A DNA stretch of 64,000 nucleotides from CAVSUZ01 sp963834715. Lineage in GTDB: Bacteria; Pseudomonadota; Alphaproteobacteria; Acetobacterales; Acetobacteraceae. The notes under the pieces were generated by a model. The model searched no databases, had not been told where the DNA came from, and saw nothing but the letters and a program-made list of their open reading frames with translations. Position 1 is the first letter of the stretch, and the number at the start of each line of letters is the position of its first letter. This document shows, one piece after another, positions 36,433-47,145 of the stretch. The stretch covers positions 40,043-104,042 of the forward strand of contig CAWIDE010000032.1 of NCBI GenBank assembly GCA_963834715.1. Direction: 5' to 3'. A program made the translations under genes and the position numbers.

Positions 36433-37422
36433 TTGGCGAGCACGAAAGCCAAGACAATGGTACGAGCCTCAGGGCACCGGCCGCCTTCGGTATTATCAGA
36501 GAGCAGGACGGTCAGAGCAGCAGTGAGCACAGGCAACACTTCCAGAGCCACGGGACGCGCCAAACCGGCGGTCATCGCAACCGCGGCGCAGAAGCGCAGT
36601 ATTAGCGAGAAGCCGGAGCTGCCCCCGGTGGAATCGGCCGCTAAGAAGGCGGCCAAGCACGCCCCGGAGCTGGCCGAGAACCAGGATTCGGAGCGGAACC
36701 GGGAAGGCACTTCGGGCTCTGTTTCCGACTCGGATCCGGCGCCGCGCCGCAGCGCAAGAACGCAGGTTTCGGAGCCGCAGGAGGGAATGCCCGGAGCATC
36801 TGACGGCGCTCGTGAGGATGATCATCAGGCCACGGCCGCTTCGCCGGAATTGCAAGAGCCGGAGGACGCTGAAGGCCAGTTACCGTCGGAAGCGCCGCCC
36901 GGCCGACAGCCACCGCCTCGCCCGCCGGCCAAGCCGGAGGTTTTCCGGGAAGGGGACCATGTGGTCTATCCGACGCACGGGGTGGGAAAGGTAGAGCGTA
37001 TCGCCGTGGAGGAGATCGCCGGCCATAAGCTCGAGCTGATCCATATCACCTTCGAGGAGAACCGAATGACGCTGCGGGTACCGGTCGCGAAGGCCCGTTC
37101 AGCGGGCCTGCGCAAGCTGGCGACCCGGAAGATGTTCGACGAAGCGATGGCCGTGTTGAAGGGAAGAGCCCGCATTAAGCGGACCATGTGGTCGCGCCGC
37201 GCACAGGAATATGAAGCCAAGATCAACTCCGGGGATCCGATTGCGATCGCCGAGGTGGTTCGGGACCTACATCGGAATGCCGGCCAGCCGGATCAAAGTT
37301 TCAGCGAGCGGCAGATTTACGAAGCCGCTATGGACCGGCTTGCAGCCGAGCTGGCAGCCCTGGATAGGACAGACAAGGCGACTGCGGCCACTAAGTTGGC
37401 GGAGTTTCTGAAGACGGTCTGA
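36433..37422 (+). CDS. carD: CarD family transcriptional regulator with long N-terminal extension
   Basis: The C-terminal 160 residues (from about 171, 'FREGDHVVYPTHGVGKVERI') are a complete CarD protein: an RNA-polymerase-interacting Tudor-like domain followed by a helical DNA-binding domain. It stabilises open promoter complexes, for example at rRNA genes. The first 170 residues are low-complexity, rich in Ala, Pro, Glu and Ser, and not found in ordinary CarD proteins of about 170 residues. The TTG at 36433 is favoured because GAGGGGA lies eight bases upstream; an ATG at 36457 is possible. Confidence 0.85.
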   Translation: MASTKAKTMVRASGHRPPSVLSESRTVRAAVSTGNTSRATGRAKPAVIATAAQKRSISEKPELPPVESAAKKAAKHAPELAENQDSERNREGTSGSVSDSDPAPRRSARTQVSEPQEGMPGASDGAREDDHQATAASPELQEPEDAEGQLPSEAPPGRQPPPRPPAKPEVFREGDHVVYPTHGVGKVERIAVEEIAGHKLELIHITFEENRMTLRVPVAKARSAGLRKLATRKMFDEAMAVLKGRARIKRTMWSRRAQEYEAKINSGDPIAIAEVVRDLHRNAGQPDQSFSERQIYEAAMDRLAAELAALDRTDKATAATKLAEFLKTV

Positions 37423-37480
37423 TTCCGGCCACCCTTTTTTGGCTCAACGGTATCGAGGCCGTGCCCGCGGACCCTGGCGC

Positions 37481-38908
37481 TCAACTGCCGCTGGCGGCGA
37501 GCCCATAGCCCCGGGGGTCCGTGGCCCAGGTGCATGAGGCGTTGCGGCCTGGCAGGTAACCGGGGCACGCAATAACGTTTGCCCGGGCGGGATCGGGAGG
37601 AACGACTGGCAGCGGACGGCTCGTGCGGAGCGTGTTGAACATCGTCAGCGCAGTACCCAGAGCCGCAGCCTGCTGGCCGGAAGCCGCAGTTTCGGCGCGG
37701 AACACGCGAAGCGGGCGGTTCCATGCGACCGAAGCCGAAAGGAGCGGCAGAGGGCTGGTGCTGGGTGACGCCGCGAGGAAAAAGCCCAGCGTAGGCACCA
37801 TGCGGCCGGTGCCAAACAGATTATCCAATGTCAAGGTGCAGGCGACAGCGCCGCCGTGCCGGTCGAGTGTCAGGAAGGTTGTGGAGGCGGGGAGGGGCGG
37901 GAGCTCGCCTGGCGGCAAAGCGGCGGTAAGTAGCGACTGTGGATTGCCGCCCGCGACTCGCCAGCGTGCGGCGACCGCCAAAGCCCTGGCGGCGGCTTCG
38001 TCGGTCGCTTGCGGGTTGTGAACGAGCGTCAGGAAAGCCGAGGCGGCAGCAAGGCCGCCGTCTGCGGGTGGCGGCAGGAATGAGACCTGGTCGTCGCGAA
38101 ACGGCACGGTCATCGGTGTCGCGAGACTCGGCAAAGCACGCCGCAGATCGGCTACGCTGATCGGCCCCCCGGCGAGCGGTGAATTCTGCGCAATCTGCTG
38201 GGCCATGCCACCCTGGTAGAAGTCACCCACCCCAGCAGTACGGATTGTGGCAAGGGTCGCGGCCAGAGCGGGTTGCTGGAACGTTTGCCCGACCGTGAGC
38301 AGGGCGCCGTTCGCGCTGAAGATCGCCCGTGCCTGGGGGTCGGCGAACAACGGGCCGGAGACCAGTTGAAGGTCCTCGACCAGCGCGCGGGAAGCCTGGG
38401 TCCCGAGACGTGCAAGGCGTTCTGCCGGAACAGCGAGGGGGCCGAAGTCACCGGTGCCGTATCGCGCGTGCAGCAGGTAAAGCCCGCGGGCCAGTATGGG
38501 CAGTGCCGCTGGCCGATCCCCGCCCTCAGCCGCGGACGGCTGAGGGACGAAGATGATCGCCTCGGGCTCGCCGTGATTGATTAAATCGTGGCCGGCTGCA
38601 TAGGCGAGGCACGCTCCCCCACCTCCCAGCCCGGCGCGTGAAGGTAGGGTTACGGCAAGCGCCATGCCCACCGCCGTAGCCGCATCGGCGGCATCCCCCC
38701 CAGTCGCAAGCACGTCTCGGCCAATAAGCGCTGCCTGCGGTTCGTCGGCCACGACGGCTCCGATGAAACCAGCGATGTGGGTCGGCGGGCCTTCCGTCGG
38801 GGCGCTGGGACCGAACAGAGTTCCGCAACCCCCTAGCATCAGCGTCATTATAAAGGCCGTCGTCGAGAATGCCCGGCGCAATTGCAGAGCCTGGCTGTCT
38901 TGCTTCAA
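37481..38908 (-). CDS. Gamma-glutamyltransferase family lipoprotein
   Basis: 475 residues, shorter than the 570-580 of classical GGT. A lipobox 'MLGGC' (Cys28) predicts membrane anchoring. The large-subunit region has 'GGDAADAATAVGMALAVTLPSRAGLGGGG', typical of the family. The processing site is 'ASTTFLTLDRHGGAVACTLTLDN', with Thr343 as the expected nucleophile, but the small subunit is only about 130 residues and the usual substrate-loop motifs are hard to find. It may be a divergent periplasmic glutathione or gamma-glutamyl peptide hydrolase. Confidence 0.75.
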   Translation of the reverse strand: MKQDSQALQLRRAFSTTAFIMTLMLGGCGTLFGPSAPTEGPPTHIAGFIGAVVADEPQAALIGRDVLATGGDAADAATAVGMALAVTLPSRAGLGGGGACLAYAAGHDLINHGEPEAIIFVPQPSAAEGGDRPAALPILARGLYLLHARYGTGDFGPLAVPAERLARLGTQASRALVEDLQLVSGPLFADPQARAIFSANGALLTVGQTFQQPALAATLATIRTAGVGDFYQGGMAQQIAQNSPLAGGPISVADLRRALPSLATPMTVPFRDDQVSFLPPPADGGLAAASAFLTLVHNPQATDEAAARALAVAARWRVAGGNPQSLLTAALPPGELPPLPASTTFLTLDRHGGAVACTLTLDNLFGTGRMVPTLGFFLAASPSTSPLPLLSASVAWNRPLRVFRAETAASGQQAAALGTALTMFNTLRTSRPLPVVPPDPARANVIACPGYLPGRNASCTWATDPRGYGLAASGS

Positions 38909-39041
38909 AGCAATGCTTCCCCTTGTTGCACCGGGCCGCCCGCAATAGACGGCTTCGACCAGTGCTTCAATGTGCCGTGTTCCCCTTGCCGTTCGGACCG
39001 CATTCCGTCATGGAGCACGCGGAATTTTCTGCCGGAACCCC

Positions 39042-39764
39042 ATGCGCAGTACATTTCGCGTTGTAATGCTCGCCCTCAGCGCAACTCTGTTGCTGGGCAG
39101 GGCACACGCGCAGCCCTTTACGCCGGCGCAACGCGCTGAGATCGTGCAGATCGTGCGCGATGCACTCAAACGGGATCCATCGATTCTGCGCGATGCAGTT
39201 GCTGCGTTGCAAGCTGATGAGGCGAAGCGACAGGCAGCAGCGGTGCTCGCGGAAAGCGCTCAATTAGTGACGCCGAATGATCCGGTCGAAGGCGATCCGC
39301 AGGCAAAGGTGACCATTATTGAGTTCTTCGATGTGCGGTGTCCGTACTGCCGCAAGCTGGAACCGGACATGACGAAGTTGCTCGCGCAGGAGCACGACAT
39401 TCGTGTGGTCTATAAAGATCTGCCGATCCTGGGGCCGCCGAGCATTCTGGCCTCGCGCGCTTTGCTAGCGGCCCAGAAGCAGGATGGTTATTTTAAGTTG
39501 CGGACCCTGTTGATGAAGGCGCCGCCCGACATTGACGAGTCGGCCATCGAGAAGGCAGCCCACGAAGCGGGGCTGAACTGGCCTCGTTTGCGGCAGGACA
39601 TGAAAGATCCTTCGGTCGAGGCACGGTTAAACGCTAATCTTGCACTGGCTCAGCGGGCGGGCATTGATGGAACGCCGGCTCTGGTTATTGGAAAGCGCTT
39701 TATTGCGGGGGCGGTGGATCTGGGCGAGCTGGAGAAGGACGTGAAGGAGGCCCGCCAGGGCTGA
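39042..39764 (+). CDS. DsbA/Com1-like periplasmic thiol-disulfide oxidoreductase
   Basis: About 240 residues. A signal peptide ('VVMLALSATLLLGRAHA') leads to a short helical N-terminal region (residues 25-75), then a thioredoxin fold with CxxC 'CPYC' (100-103) and the cis-proline loop 'GIDGTPALVIG'. The N-terminal helices resemble ScsC/Com1 proteins, which are oligomeric isomerases or oxidases. The ATG at 39042 is chosen because it begins the signal peptide. Confidence 0.87.
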   Translation: MRSTFRVVMLALSATLLLGRAHAQPFTPAQRAEIVQIVRDALKRDPSILRDAVAALQADEAKRQAAAVLAESAQLVTPNDPVEGDPQAKVTIIEFFDVRCPYCRKLEPDMTKLLAQEHDIRVVYKDLPILGPPSILASRALLAAQKQDGYFKLRTLLMKAPPDIDESAIEKAAHEAGLNWPRLRQDMKDPSVEARLNANLALAQRAGIDGTPALVIGKRFIAGAVDLGELEKDVKEARQG

Positions 39765-39773
39765 GGCGGGACG

Positions 39774-40205
39774 TCATGTTTTCCTGAGAAGGGCACTCAC
39801 GAGGATCTCGATGCCTTCTTTATGCCAGCGCTGGACGGCCTTGTGGTCGGCGCCGAGAGCAGCTCCCAGCCGACGCCATGGAAAGAGGTACTTCTCAGTT
39901 ACCGGATGGACGAGTGACCGGGCGCCGACGATCCGGCGGAGGACGTAGCGCTCGACCGGAATGAACGAGATCCAGCCGAGTACTTCGTCCATATCGGTGA
40001 TTGCGGCAGCCGAGGGAACGGGTGGGCGAACCCGCTGATCGGCCCAACCATAGCTTTCAATTGCCGTTCGCACGATGTCCAGCGACGACATTCTGAGTCT
40101 CGTGGACCAGCCGGTTCCCGGAAGGGCAAGCAGGGTGGATCCTGCTTTCTCCAGTCTTGCGATTACGTAGGCTGGATCAATGATAGTGGGGTGCTTGGTG
40201 CACAC
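39774..40205 (-). CDS. DUF6362-like protein
   Basis: 143 residues from a GTG preceded by AAAGGA at seven bases. The C-terminus 'ARSLVHPVTEKYLFPWRRLGAALGADHKAVQRWHKEGIEILVSAL' looks like the DUF6362 family: a helix-turn-helix-like tail that I associate with phage-derived or regulatory modules. Function unknown. It lies directly after a broken GcrA-like DNA-binding gene on the same strand. Confidence 0.6.
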   Translation of the reverse strand: MCTKHPTIIDPAYVIARLEKAGSTLLALPGTGWSTRLRMSSLDIVRTAIESYGWADQRVRPPVPSAAAITDMDEVLGWISFIPVERYVLRRIVGARSLVHPVTEKYLFPWRRLGAALGADHKAVQRWHKEGIEILVSALLRKT

Positions 40206-40244
40206 AGCGACGTCCTTTGGTGAAGAGGAGGGTAAGGGAACTCG

Positions 40245-40534
40245 CTAACGGCGGAACACCGGCAAGGGGTACGGGCACCCGTCGAGGACGGTACCGCGGG
40301 TGATTGCGCCCCAACTCCGTTCGTGGCCAGCCGGCAGGGGCTCACGTTGGGAGTCTTCCGGTGGGGTTCAAAATCCGGCGGTGGACGGATTGCCCCAATG
40401 CGGCGCCCACGTTCCCGCACCACGGCTGTGGACCGTCCTATCACCTGGGAGATGCCATCCCAGGTGGCGCCTTCGGCGCGAAGCCGTCTGATTTGCGCGT
40501 CTTGCGCCTCAGTCCAAGTGAATGGTTGTGACAC
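40245..40534 (-). pseudogene. Small GcrA-like/Myb-type DNA-binding protein, frameshifted
   Basis: Starts at GTG 40534: 'FTWTEAQDAQIRRLRAEGATWDGISQVIGRSTAVVRERGRRIGA' is a SANT/Myb-type helix-turn-helix like that of GcrA. After 'PPPDFEP' the frame becomes nonsense, whereas a neighbouring frame reads 'REPLPAGHERSWGAITRGTV' then 'LDGCPYPLPVFRR' and stops, which is a sensible C-terminus for the family. One G missing in CACCGGAAGAC (about 40357-40365) accounts for it. It would be a protein of about 96 residues. Confidence 0.65.
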
Positions 40535-40619
40535 GTCCGGCCTTTTTAGACCGAACTTCCTAGCCTCGAGACACGCAAGTTACTGAAGCATCTATACATT
40601 CTGTCTCGCGACCTGTGGA

Positions 40620-40808
40620 TTACTGGCTACAGTTGACGCCGAGGAGATTGAATGCCTTCTGCTGCAGCGGTGTTGGCCTTGTGACGACGGTAAGGCGATA
40701 GTCCGGTGTGATCGCGGTGGTGATGGTGTTGCGCACTACGGTTGCCAGATCGCCGAGCAAACACAGCACGAACATTGTGTTAGTGAGTATGACAGTGGTA
40801 GTCAACAT
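40620..40808 (-). CDS. Small hypothetical protein with N-terminal hydrophobic segment
   Basis: 62 residues or, from a second ATG, about 51. The N-terminus is hydrophobic ('MFVLCLLGDLATVV'), and the tail 'TPLQQKAFNLLGVNCSQ' ends in a Cys-containing motif that looks conserved-type rather than random. No clear ribosome site is present. It is divergent from the XRE gene, 45 bases away. I do not recognise it. Confidence 0.35.
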   Translation of the reverse strand: MLTTTVILTNTMFVLCLLGDLATVVRNTITTAITPDYRLTVVTRPTPLQQKAFNLLGVNCSQ

Positions 40809-40811
40809 AAA

Positions 40812-40842
40812 TAACGGTTGTGCGTTAGGAATCCTGACGTTA
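40812..40842. promoter_or_regulatory. Candidate operator with TAACG/CGTTA boxes
   Basis: In the gap between two divergent genes, TAACG-GTTGTG-CGTTA forms a dyad at 40812-40827, and another CGTTA lies at 40838-40842 near the XRE start codon. XRE regulators commonly bind such dyads over their own promoter. This is inference from position only. Confidence 0.35.
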
Positions 40843-40852
40843 TCCTCCCGAT

Positions 40853-41198
40853 ATGCCCAACCCGGAAGAAATTGGCGGCCGTATTAGGACCATCCGCAAA
40901 GAGCGGGCACTGACGCAGGATGAGCTCGCCGGCCTTGTCGGCGTCTCACGCAGCGCCGTTGCCCAGTGGGAGACGGGCCGCGCGGGTCAACTCACCCCCA
41001 ACCTGGCGCGAATCGCCGAAGCGTTGGGCGTCGGGATCGAGAGTTCTCACACACGGAGAGGACAAGCGGGGCCCACTAGCGGCGGCTTCAGGCGACGAAC
41101 TCGCCCTCCTGAGACTTTATAGGGAATGCGCGCCGGCCGATCGCCAGCTATTGCTTCAGACGGCGCGGCGCCTGGCGCACGCTCACGGCGCCGGTTAG
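40853..41198 (+). pseudogene. XRE family transcriptional regulator, frameshifted
   Basis: The first frame encodes an XRE helix-turn-helix ('IRKERALTQDELAGLVGVSRSAVAQWETGRAG', 'LARIAEALGVGIE') and then degenerates. Another frame continues 'VLTHGEDKRGPLAAASGDELALLRLYRECAPADRQLLLQTARRLA', a normal C-terminal helical region for the family. The frames meet at about 41040-41045, consistent with one extra A in GAGAGTTCTC. The intact protein would be about 114 residues. It ends a few bases before the convergent dnaJ. Confidence 0.7.
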
Positions 41199-42355
41199 GG
41201 CGTATCCGCCTTTGGCCCGGCGCGGAGGAATTCCTTCACCTTGGCGAAGAAGCCTTCGGTTTCGGGGTGGTGCGCATTGCTCTTGTGGGCTTCGGCTTCG
41301 AATTCTTCGAGCAACTCGCGCTGGCGCCGGGTCAGATTGTGCGGTGTCTCCACCACCACCTGGATGAACATGTCGCCGCGGGCGCTGCTACGCAGTACCG
41401 AAAATCCCTTGCCGCGCAACCGGAACTGATCGCCGGTTTGCGTTCCGGGTGGGATCTTCAGCTTAGCTTTTGCGCCCTCGATGGTGGGAACCTCGATGTC
41501 TCCCCCGAGCGCCGCCATGGTCATTCGCACCGGAACCCGGAGCAACAGATTGGCCTGCTCGCGCTGAAAAATCGGGTGCGGGCGGATGCTGACATGCACG
41601 TAAAGGTCGCCGGGCGGAGCACCAGGGCCGCCGGCCTCGCCTTCTCCCGGCAGGCGGATGCGTGTTCCGTCCTCCACGCCGGCCGGAACCTGGACCTGGA
41701 GCGTCCGCTCACGTTGGACCGTGCCTGAGCCATGGCAAACACGGCAGGGATTGCGTATCACGCGACCCGACCCGCCGCAGGTAGGGCAGGTGCGTTCGAT
41801 GAGGAAAAAGCCCTGTTGGGCGCGCACTTTGCCGAGTCCCTGGCAGGTCGGACAGGTATTGGTACTGTGTCCTCGATCCTCCGCCCCTGTTCCATTGCAG
41901 GCGTCGCACTGGACGCGGGTCATGACACGAAGCGGGGCTTTCACGCCGAAATAGGCCTCGGTCAGATCGATCTCGACCGCCTGACGGATGTCATTGCCAG
42001 CGCGTGGACGTCCAGCACTGCCGCGCCTGCCGCCCATAAACTCTCCGAACATCTGATCGAAGATGTCGCCCAAACCGCCACCGCCGAAGTCGAATCCTCC
42101 GGCAAAGGGTCCGCCCGCCCCACCCCCCTGCTCGAAGGCGGCATGCCCATATCGATCGTACGCCGCCCGCTTTTGCTCGTCTTTCAAGACGTCATAGGCT
42201 TCACTGATCTCTTTAAAGCGCGTCTCGGCCCGCTTGTCCCCGGGATTCCGGTCCGGGTGGTATTGCATTGCCAGCTTACGATACGCCTTCTTCAAGTCCT
42301 CGGTGCTGGCGTCGCGCTGAACGCCAAGCGTGGCGTAATAGTCCTGTTTGGCCAT
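41195..42355 (-). CDS. dnaJ: Chaperone protein DnaJ
   Basis: 386 residues: J domain with 'YHPDRNPGD', a Gly/Phe-rich region, four CxxCxGxG zinc motifs ('CDACNGTG', 'CPTCQGLG', 'CPTCGGSG', 'CRVCHGSG') and the C-terminal substrate-binding domain. It stimulates the ATPase of DnaK and delivers clients. It is the last gene of the hrcA-grpE-dnaK-dnaJ row and follows a strong terminator-like hairpin behind dnaK. Confidence 0.96.
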   Translation of the reverse strand: MAKQDYYATLGVQRDASTEDLKKAYRKLAMQYHPDRNPGDKRAETRFKEISEAYDVLKDEQKRAAYDRYGHAAFEQGGGAGGPFAGGFDFGGGGLGDIFDQMFGEFMGGRRGSAGRPRAGNDIRQAVEIDLTEAYFGVKAPLRVMTRVQCDACNGTGAEDRGHSTNTCPTCQGLGKVRAQQGFFLIERTCPTCGGSGRVIRNPCRVCHGSGTVQRERTLQVQVPAGVEDGTRIRLPGEGEAGGPGAPPGDLYVHVSIRPHPIFQREQANLLLRVPVRMTMAALGGDIEVPTIEGAKAKLKIPPGTQTGDQFRLRGKGFSVLRSSARGDMFIQVVVETPHNLTRRQRELLEEFEAEAHKSNAHHPETEGFFAKVKEFLRAGPKADTP

Positions 42356-42380
42356 CTTAGCCCTTCATTGATTGGCGCAC

Positions 42381-42413
42381 AAAAAACGCGCCCGCGCTGG
42401 TGGCGCGGGCGCG
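42381..42413 (-). terminator. Rho-independent terminator between dnaK and dnaJ
   Basis: On the minus strand, an 11-bp perfect GC stem with a 5-base loop (arms 42403-42413 and 42387-42397) is followed at once by six U's (42386-42381). It should stop most transcripts after dnaK and reduce dnaJ read-through, so dnaJ is expected to be less abundant or have its own promoter. Confidence 0.85.
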
Positions 42414-42451
42414 GCTATTAGCGCGGAGTCTCAATCAGCCACATTGTCCTT

Positions 42452-44380
<1,929 letters not shown>

Positions 44381-44454
44381 GAAATACTCCTTTCAGCGGG
44401 TGGAAGCAGCCCGAAGCACCACTGCCACCCCTAGGTGGAATTTTGGTGAGCCGG

Positions 44455-44483
44455 ATGTATTGAGCCGAACGAGGCGTAACAAG
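44455..44483 (-). promoter_or_regulatory. Possible heat-shock (sigma-32) promoter of dnaK
   Basis: On the minus strand, CTTG (44483-44480) is followed after about 17 bases by CAATACAT (44462-44455), similar to the alphaproteobacterial RpoH pattern CTTG-N17/18-CNTATNT. The spacing to the dnaK start (about 75 bases) is suitable. It is a visual match only. Confidence 0.35.
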
Positions 44484-44537
44484 GGAGCAGCACGGCGTTT
44501 TTCGCGCTAACAGAGCCCAACCGGCCGAGCGGCTTCC

Positions 44538-45170
44538 TCAAGCCGTGGTGTCCACCTTGGTCTTGTCCCCCCCTGGGGCGGGAGCCTCCGCCGGTGCCTT
44601 GGCGACTACTACCATCGCGGGACGCAACAGGCGTCCATTCAGCGTCCATACCGGCGTCCAAGCCTGACTGACGGTGCCTGGACCGTACTCGGTCGAGGGT
44701 TCCTCGGCCATGGCCTGGTGAAGGTTGGGATCGAAGCTCTGACCGGTCGGGTCCTCGCGCCGGATCCCGTTGCGCTCCAGAATCCCGAGCAGGCTGCGCT
44801 GGATACCCTCAAGTCCGTCGCGCAGACGCGTCACAATTTCTGGCTGGCCAGGTTCGGGTTTCGGCAGGCTATCGAGGCCTCGCCGGACGTTTTCGACGGC
44901 TTCAACGACGTCCGCGGCAAATTTCTGCACGGCAAACTGCCGGGTTTCTTCTACCTCCCGGCGGGCGCGGGCGCGCACGTTCGCCATTTCGGCCTCGGCG
45001 CGCATCCAGCGGTCCTTCATGTCGGCCGCCTCTGTCTCCAACTGCGCTATCCGTGCCGTCGCCGCCTGCATCAGCTCCTCGGGCGTCTTAGGCACTTCCT
45101 GCGGCCCCTCCTGCTGAGTCAGTGCGGTCGCCTCGGTCGCAGCGGGATTTTGCTGTGTATCGCTGTTCAT
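44538..45170 (-). CDS. grpE: Nucleotide exchange factor GrpE
   Basis: 210 residues. A long N-terminal coiled coil ('ATARIAQLETEAADMKDRWMRAEAEMANVRARARREVEE') is followed by the beta domain with 'SFDPNLHQAMAEEPSTEYGPGTV' and 'TLNGRLLRPAMVVVAKAP'. It releases ADP from DnaK. It sits between hrcA and dnaK on the same strand with a 150-base gap to dnaK. Confidence 0.95.
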   Translation of the reverse strand: MNSDTQQNPAATEATALTQQEGPQEVPKTPEELMQAATARIAQLETEAADMKDRWMRAEAEMANVRARARREVEETRQFAVQKFAADVVEAVENVRRGLDSLPKPEPGQPEIVTRLRDGLEGIQRSLLGILERNGIRREDPTGQSFDPNLHQAMAEEPSTEYGPGTVSQAWTPVWTLNGRLLRPAMVVVAKAPAEAPAPGGDKTKVDTTA

Positions 45171-45226
45171 GGCGCGATGAGTTAGGGCCGGAGTGCTGCC
45201 GACACAAGCGGCTCGTTACTGGAGCA

Positions 45227-46315
45227 TTATCCCAGCAAGCGACCGATCACACGAGCCGTATAGTCCACGACAGGAATGATCCTGCCATAGTTGATCCGGG
45301 TGGGGCCGATTACCCCCAGCGCCCCAACGATACGTCCTTCATCACTGCGCGCCGGGGCGACGACCATCGACACGCCGGAAGTATCGAACAGGCCGCTTTC
45401 AGCGCCTATGAAGATGCGGACGCCTTCGGACTGTTCGGCCAGTTCCAGCAGACGCAGCATCGTTTCCTGCGCCTCCAGCCGCTCGAATAATGCCTGAATT
45501 GCCGACAGACGCTCGATCTGGGTGACGTCCGAAAGTAGCCGAGCCTGGCCACGCACGATCAGGCTGCCGCCGCGCCCTTCAGAGGTCCAGGTTGCCAGGC
45601 CGGTTTCGACAATCCGCGACGATAGCGCATCCAGTTCGGTCCGGTTGGCGGCCATTTCCTCGGCGACGAGCCGCCGAAGCGCGGCCAGGGGCTGGTTGAC
45701 AATCCGCGCGTTCAGATAGTTGCCGGCTTGCTGCAAGGCCGAGGGGGGCAGGCCCGGTGGCGTGTCGATGACGCGGTTCTCCACATGGCCGTCAGCGCTC
45801 ACCAGGACCACCAAGGCCCGGCCGGAGCCCAGGGGCACGAATTCGATATGTTTAAGTGGACCGTCGGTCTTCGGTGCCAGGACAAGGCCCGCCGCCGAGG
45901 AGAGGCCGGCGAGCATCGAACTGGCGTCGGCCAGCACATCTTCCAGACTGCGTCCAGATGCTTCGAGGGCGGCGGAGATCGCCCCCTGTTCATCTTCGCT
46001 TAATTCCCCGAAGTGCAGCAGCCCATCCACGAACAGCCGCAGGCCGCGATCTGTCGGCAGCCTTCCGGCAGAAGTGTGCGGAGCGAAAAGCAGACCTGCA
46101 TCAGTGAGATCGGCCATGACATTTCGGATAGTGGCTGGCGAGAGGGCTATAGGCAGCCGCCGGGACAAGGTACGGCTGCCGACGGGCTCCCCGGTTTCCA
46201 CGTAGGCTTCCACGATCTCGCGCAGGATGGCCGCGGAGCGCGAGTCCAATGCCGGCGGTAATCCCCCGAACGGACGGCCAAAATTGTGCCCAGACGCCTC
46301 GAACGGCTTATTCAT
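45227..46315 (-). CDS. hrcA: Heat-inducible transcriptional repressor HrcA
   Basis: 362 residues. N-terminal winged helix ('YVETGEPVGSRTLSRRLPIALSPATIRNVMADLTDAGLL', about 31-70) and the 'IGAESG' region and C-terminal 'GALGVIGPTRINYGRIIPVVDYTARVIGRLL' of the family. HrcA represses chaperone genes through CIRCE elements and depends on GroE for activity. I see no CIRCE in front of hrcA, grpE or dnaK, so its target is probably groESL elsewhere. It is divergent from rph. Confidence 0.95.
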   Translation of the reverse strand: MNKPFEASGHNFGRPFGGLPPALDSRSAAILREIVEAYVETGEPVGSRTLSRRLPIALSPATIRNVMADLTDAGLLFAPHTSAGRLPTDRGLRLFVDGLLHFGELSEDEQGAISAALEASGRSLEDVLADASSMLAGLSSAAGLVLAPKTDGPLKHIEFVPLGSGRALVVLVSADGHVENRVIDTPPGLPPSALQQAGNYLNARIVNQPLAALRRLVAEEMAANRTELDALSSRIVETGLATWTSEGRGGSLIVRGQARLLSDVTQIERLSAIQALFERLEAQETMLRLLELAEQSEGVRIFIGAESGLFDTSGVSMVVAPARSDEGRIVGALGVIGPTRINYGRIIPVVDYTARVIGRLLG

Positions 46316-46425
46316 GTCTCCTTATAACCGAAACTGGGAACGGGGACGAATTTAGTCAAACCCGTCCCGGTGACATTCTGGCCGGTCTCTGTTTTCTCTC
46401 GCGCCGACTAGCTGTGGAGAATCGC

Positions 46426-47145
46426 ATGCGACCATCTGGACGTGCAGCAGACGCGCTGCGCCCGTTGGACCTGGTGACTGGTTTTGCCCGGTATGCGGAG
46501 GGATCGTGCCTGGTTCGGATGGGCGCCACAGAGGTGCTTTGTGCAGCGAGCGCGGAAAGTCGCGTGCCGCCCTTCCTGCGGAATAGCGCCCAGGGCTGGG
46601 TGACGGCTGAGTACGGCATGCTGCCGCGCGCGACACACACGCGCGGAGAACGCGAGGCAACGCGCGGTAAACAGAGCGGCCGGACGCAGGAAATCCAGCG
46701 GCTGATCGGCCGCAGCTTGCGGGCCGTTGTCGACCGTTCTGTCATGGGCGAGATGACCATTACCTTAGACTGCGATGTGCTGAACGCCGATGGGGGAACA
46801 CGTTGTGCCGCTATTACCGGGGGGTGGGTTGCACTCGCTCTGGCTTTACGGAAATTGCGGTCCAGCAACGTGATCAACGCCGAGCCGTTGACGGGTCAGG
46901 TTGCCGCGGTTTCCTGCGGAATTGTAGCAGGGGAGCCGATCTTGGACCTGGATTATGCCGAAGATTCGACGGCGGAGGCGGACGCCAATTTCGTGCTGAC
47001 GGATAGCGGCGGGATCGTGGAAGTGCAGGCCACCGCCGAGCGCGCGCCGTTTAGCGAGGCGCAGCTATCGGAACTGATGACGCTGGCGCGGCGAGGGGTC
47101 GTGCAACTGTTCGAGGCGCAACGAGCAGCGCTGGCATCGGCCTGA
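46426..47145 (+). CDS. rph: Ribonuclease PH
   Basis: 239 residues from ATG 46426. 'MRPSGRAADALRPL' is the standard opening, followed by 'EYGMLPRATHTRGEREATRGKQSGRTQEIQRLIGRSLRAVVD' and 'LDCDVLNADGGTRCAAITGG'. It is the phosphate-dependent 3' exonuclease that trims tRNA ends. It overlaps rdgB by the TGATG junction. Confidence 0.96.
   Translation: MRPSGRAADALRPLDLVTGFARYAEGSCLVRMGATEVLCAASAESRVPPFLRNSAQGWVTAEYGMLPRATHTRGEREATRGKQSGRTQEIQRLIGRSLRAVVDRSVMGEMTITLDCDVLNADGGTRCAAITGGWVALALALRKLRSSNVINAEPLTGQVAAVSCGIVAGEPILDLDYAEDSTAEADANFVLTDSGGIVEVQATAERAPFSEAQLSELMTLARRGVVQLFEAQRAALASA

Noticed and set aside
45171..46426. CIRCE element (TTAGCACTC-N9-GAGTGCTAA) near hrcA
   Set aside because: No match by eye in front of hrcA, grpE or dnaK; only unrelated short fragments such as GAGTGCTG.
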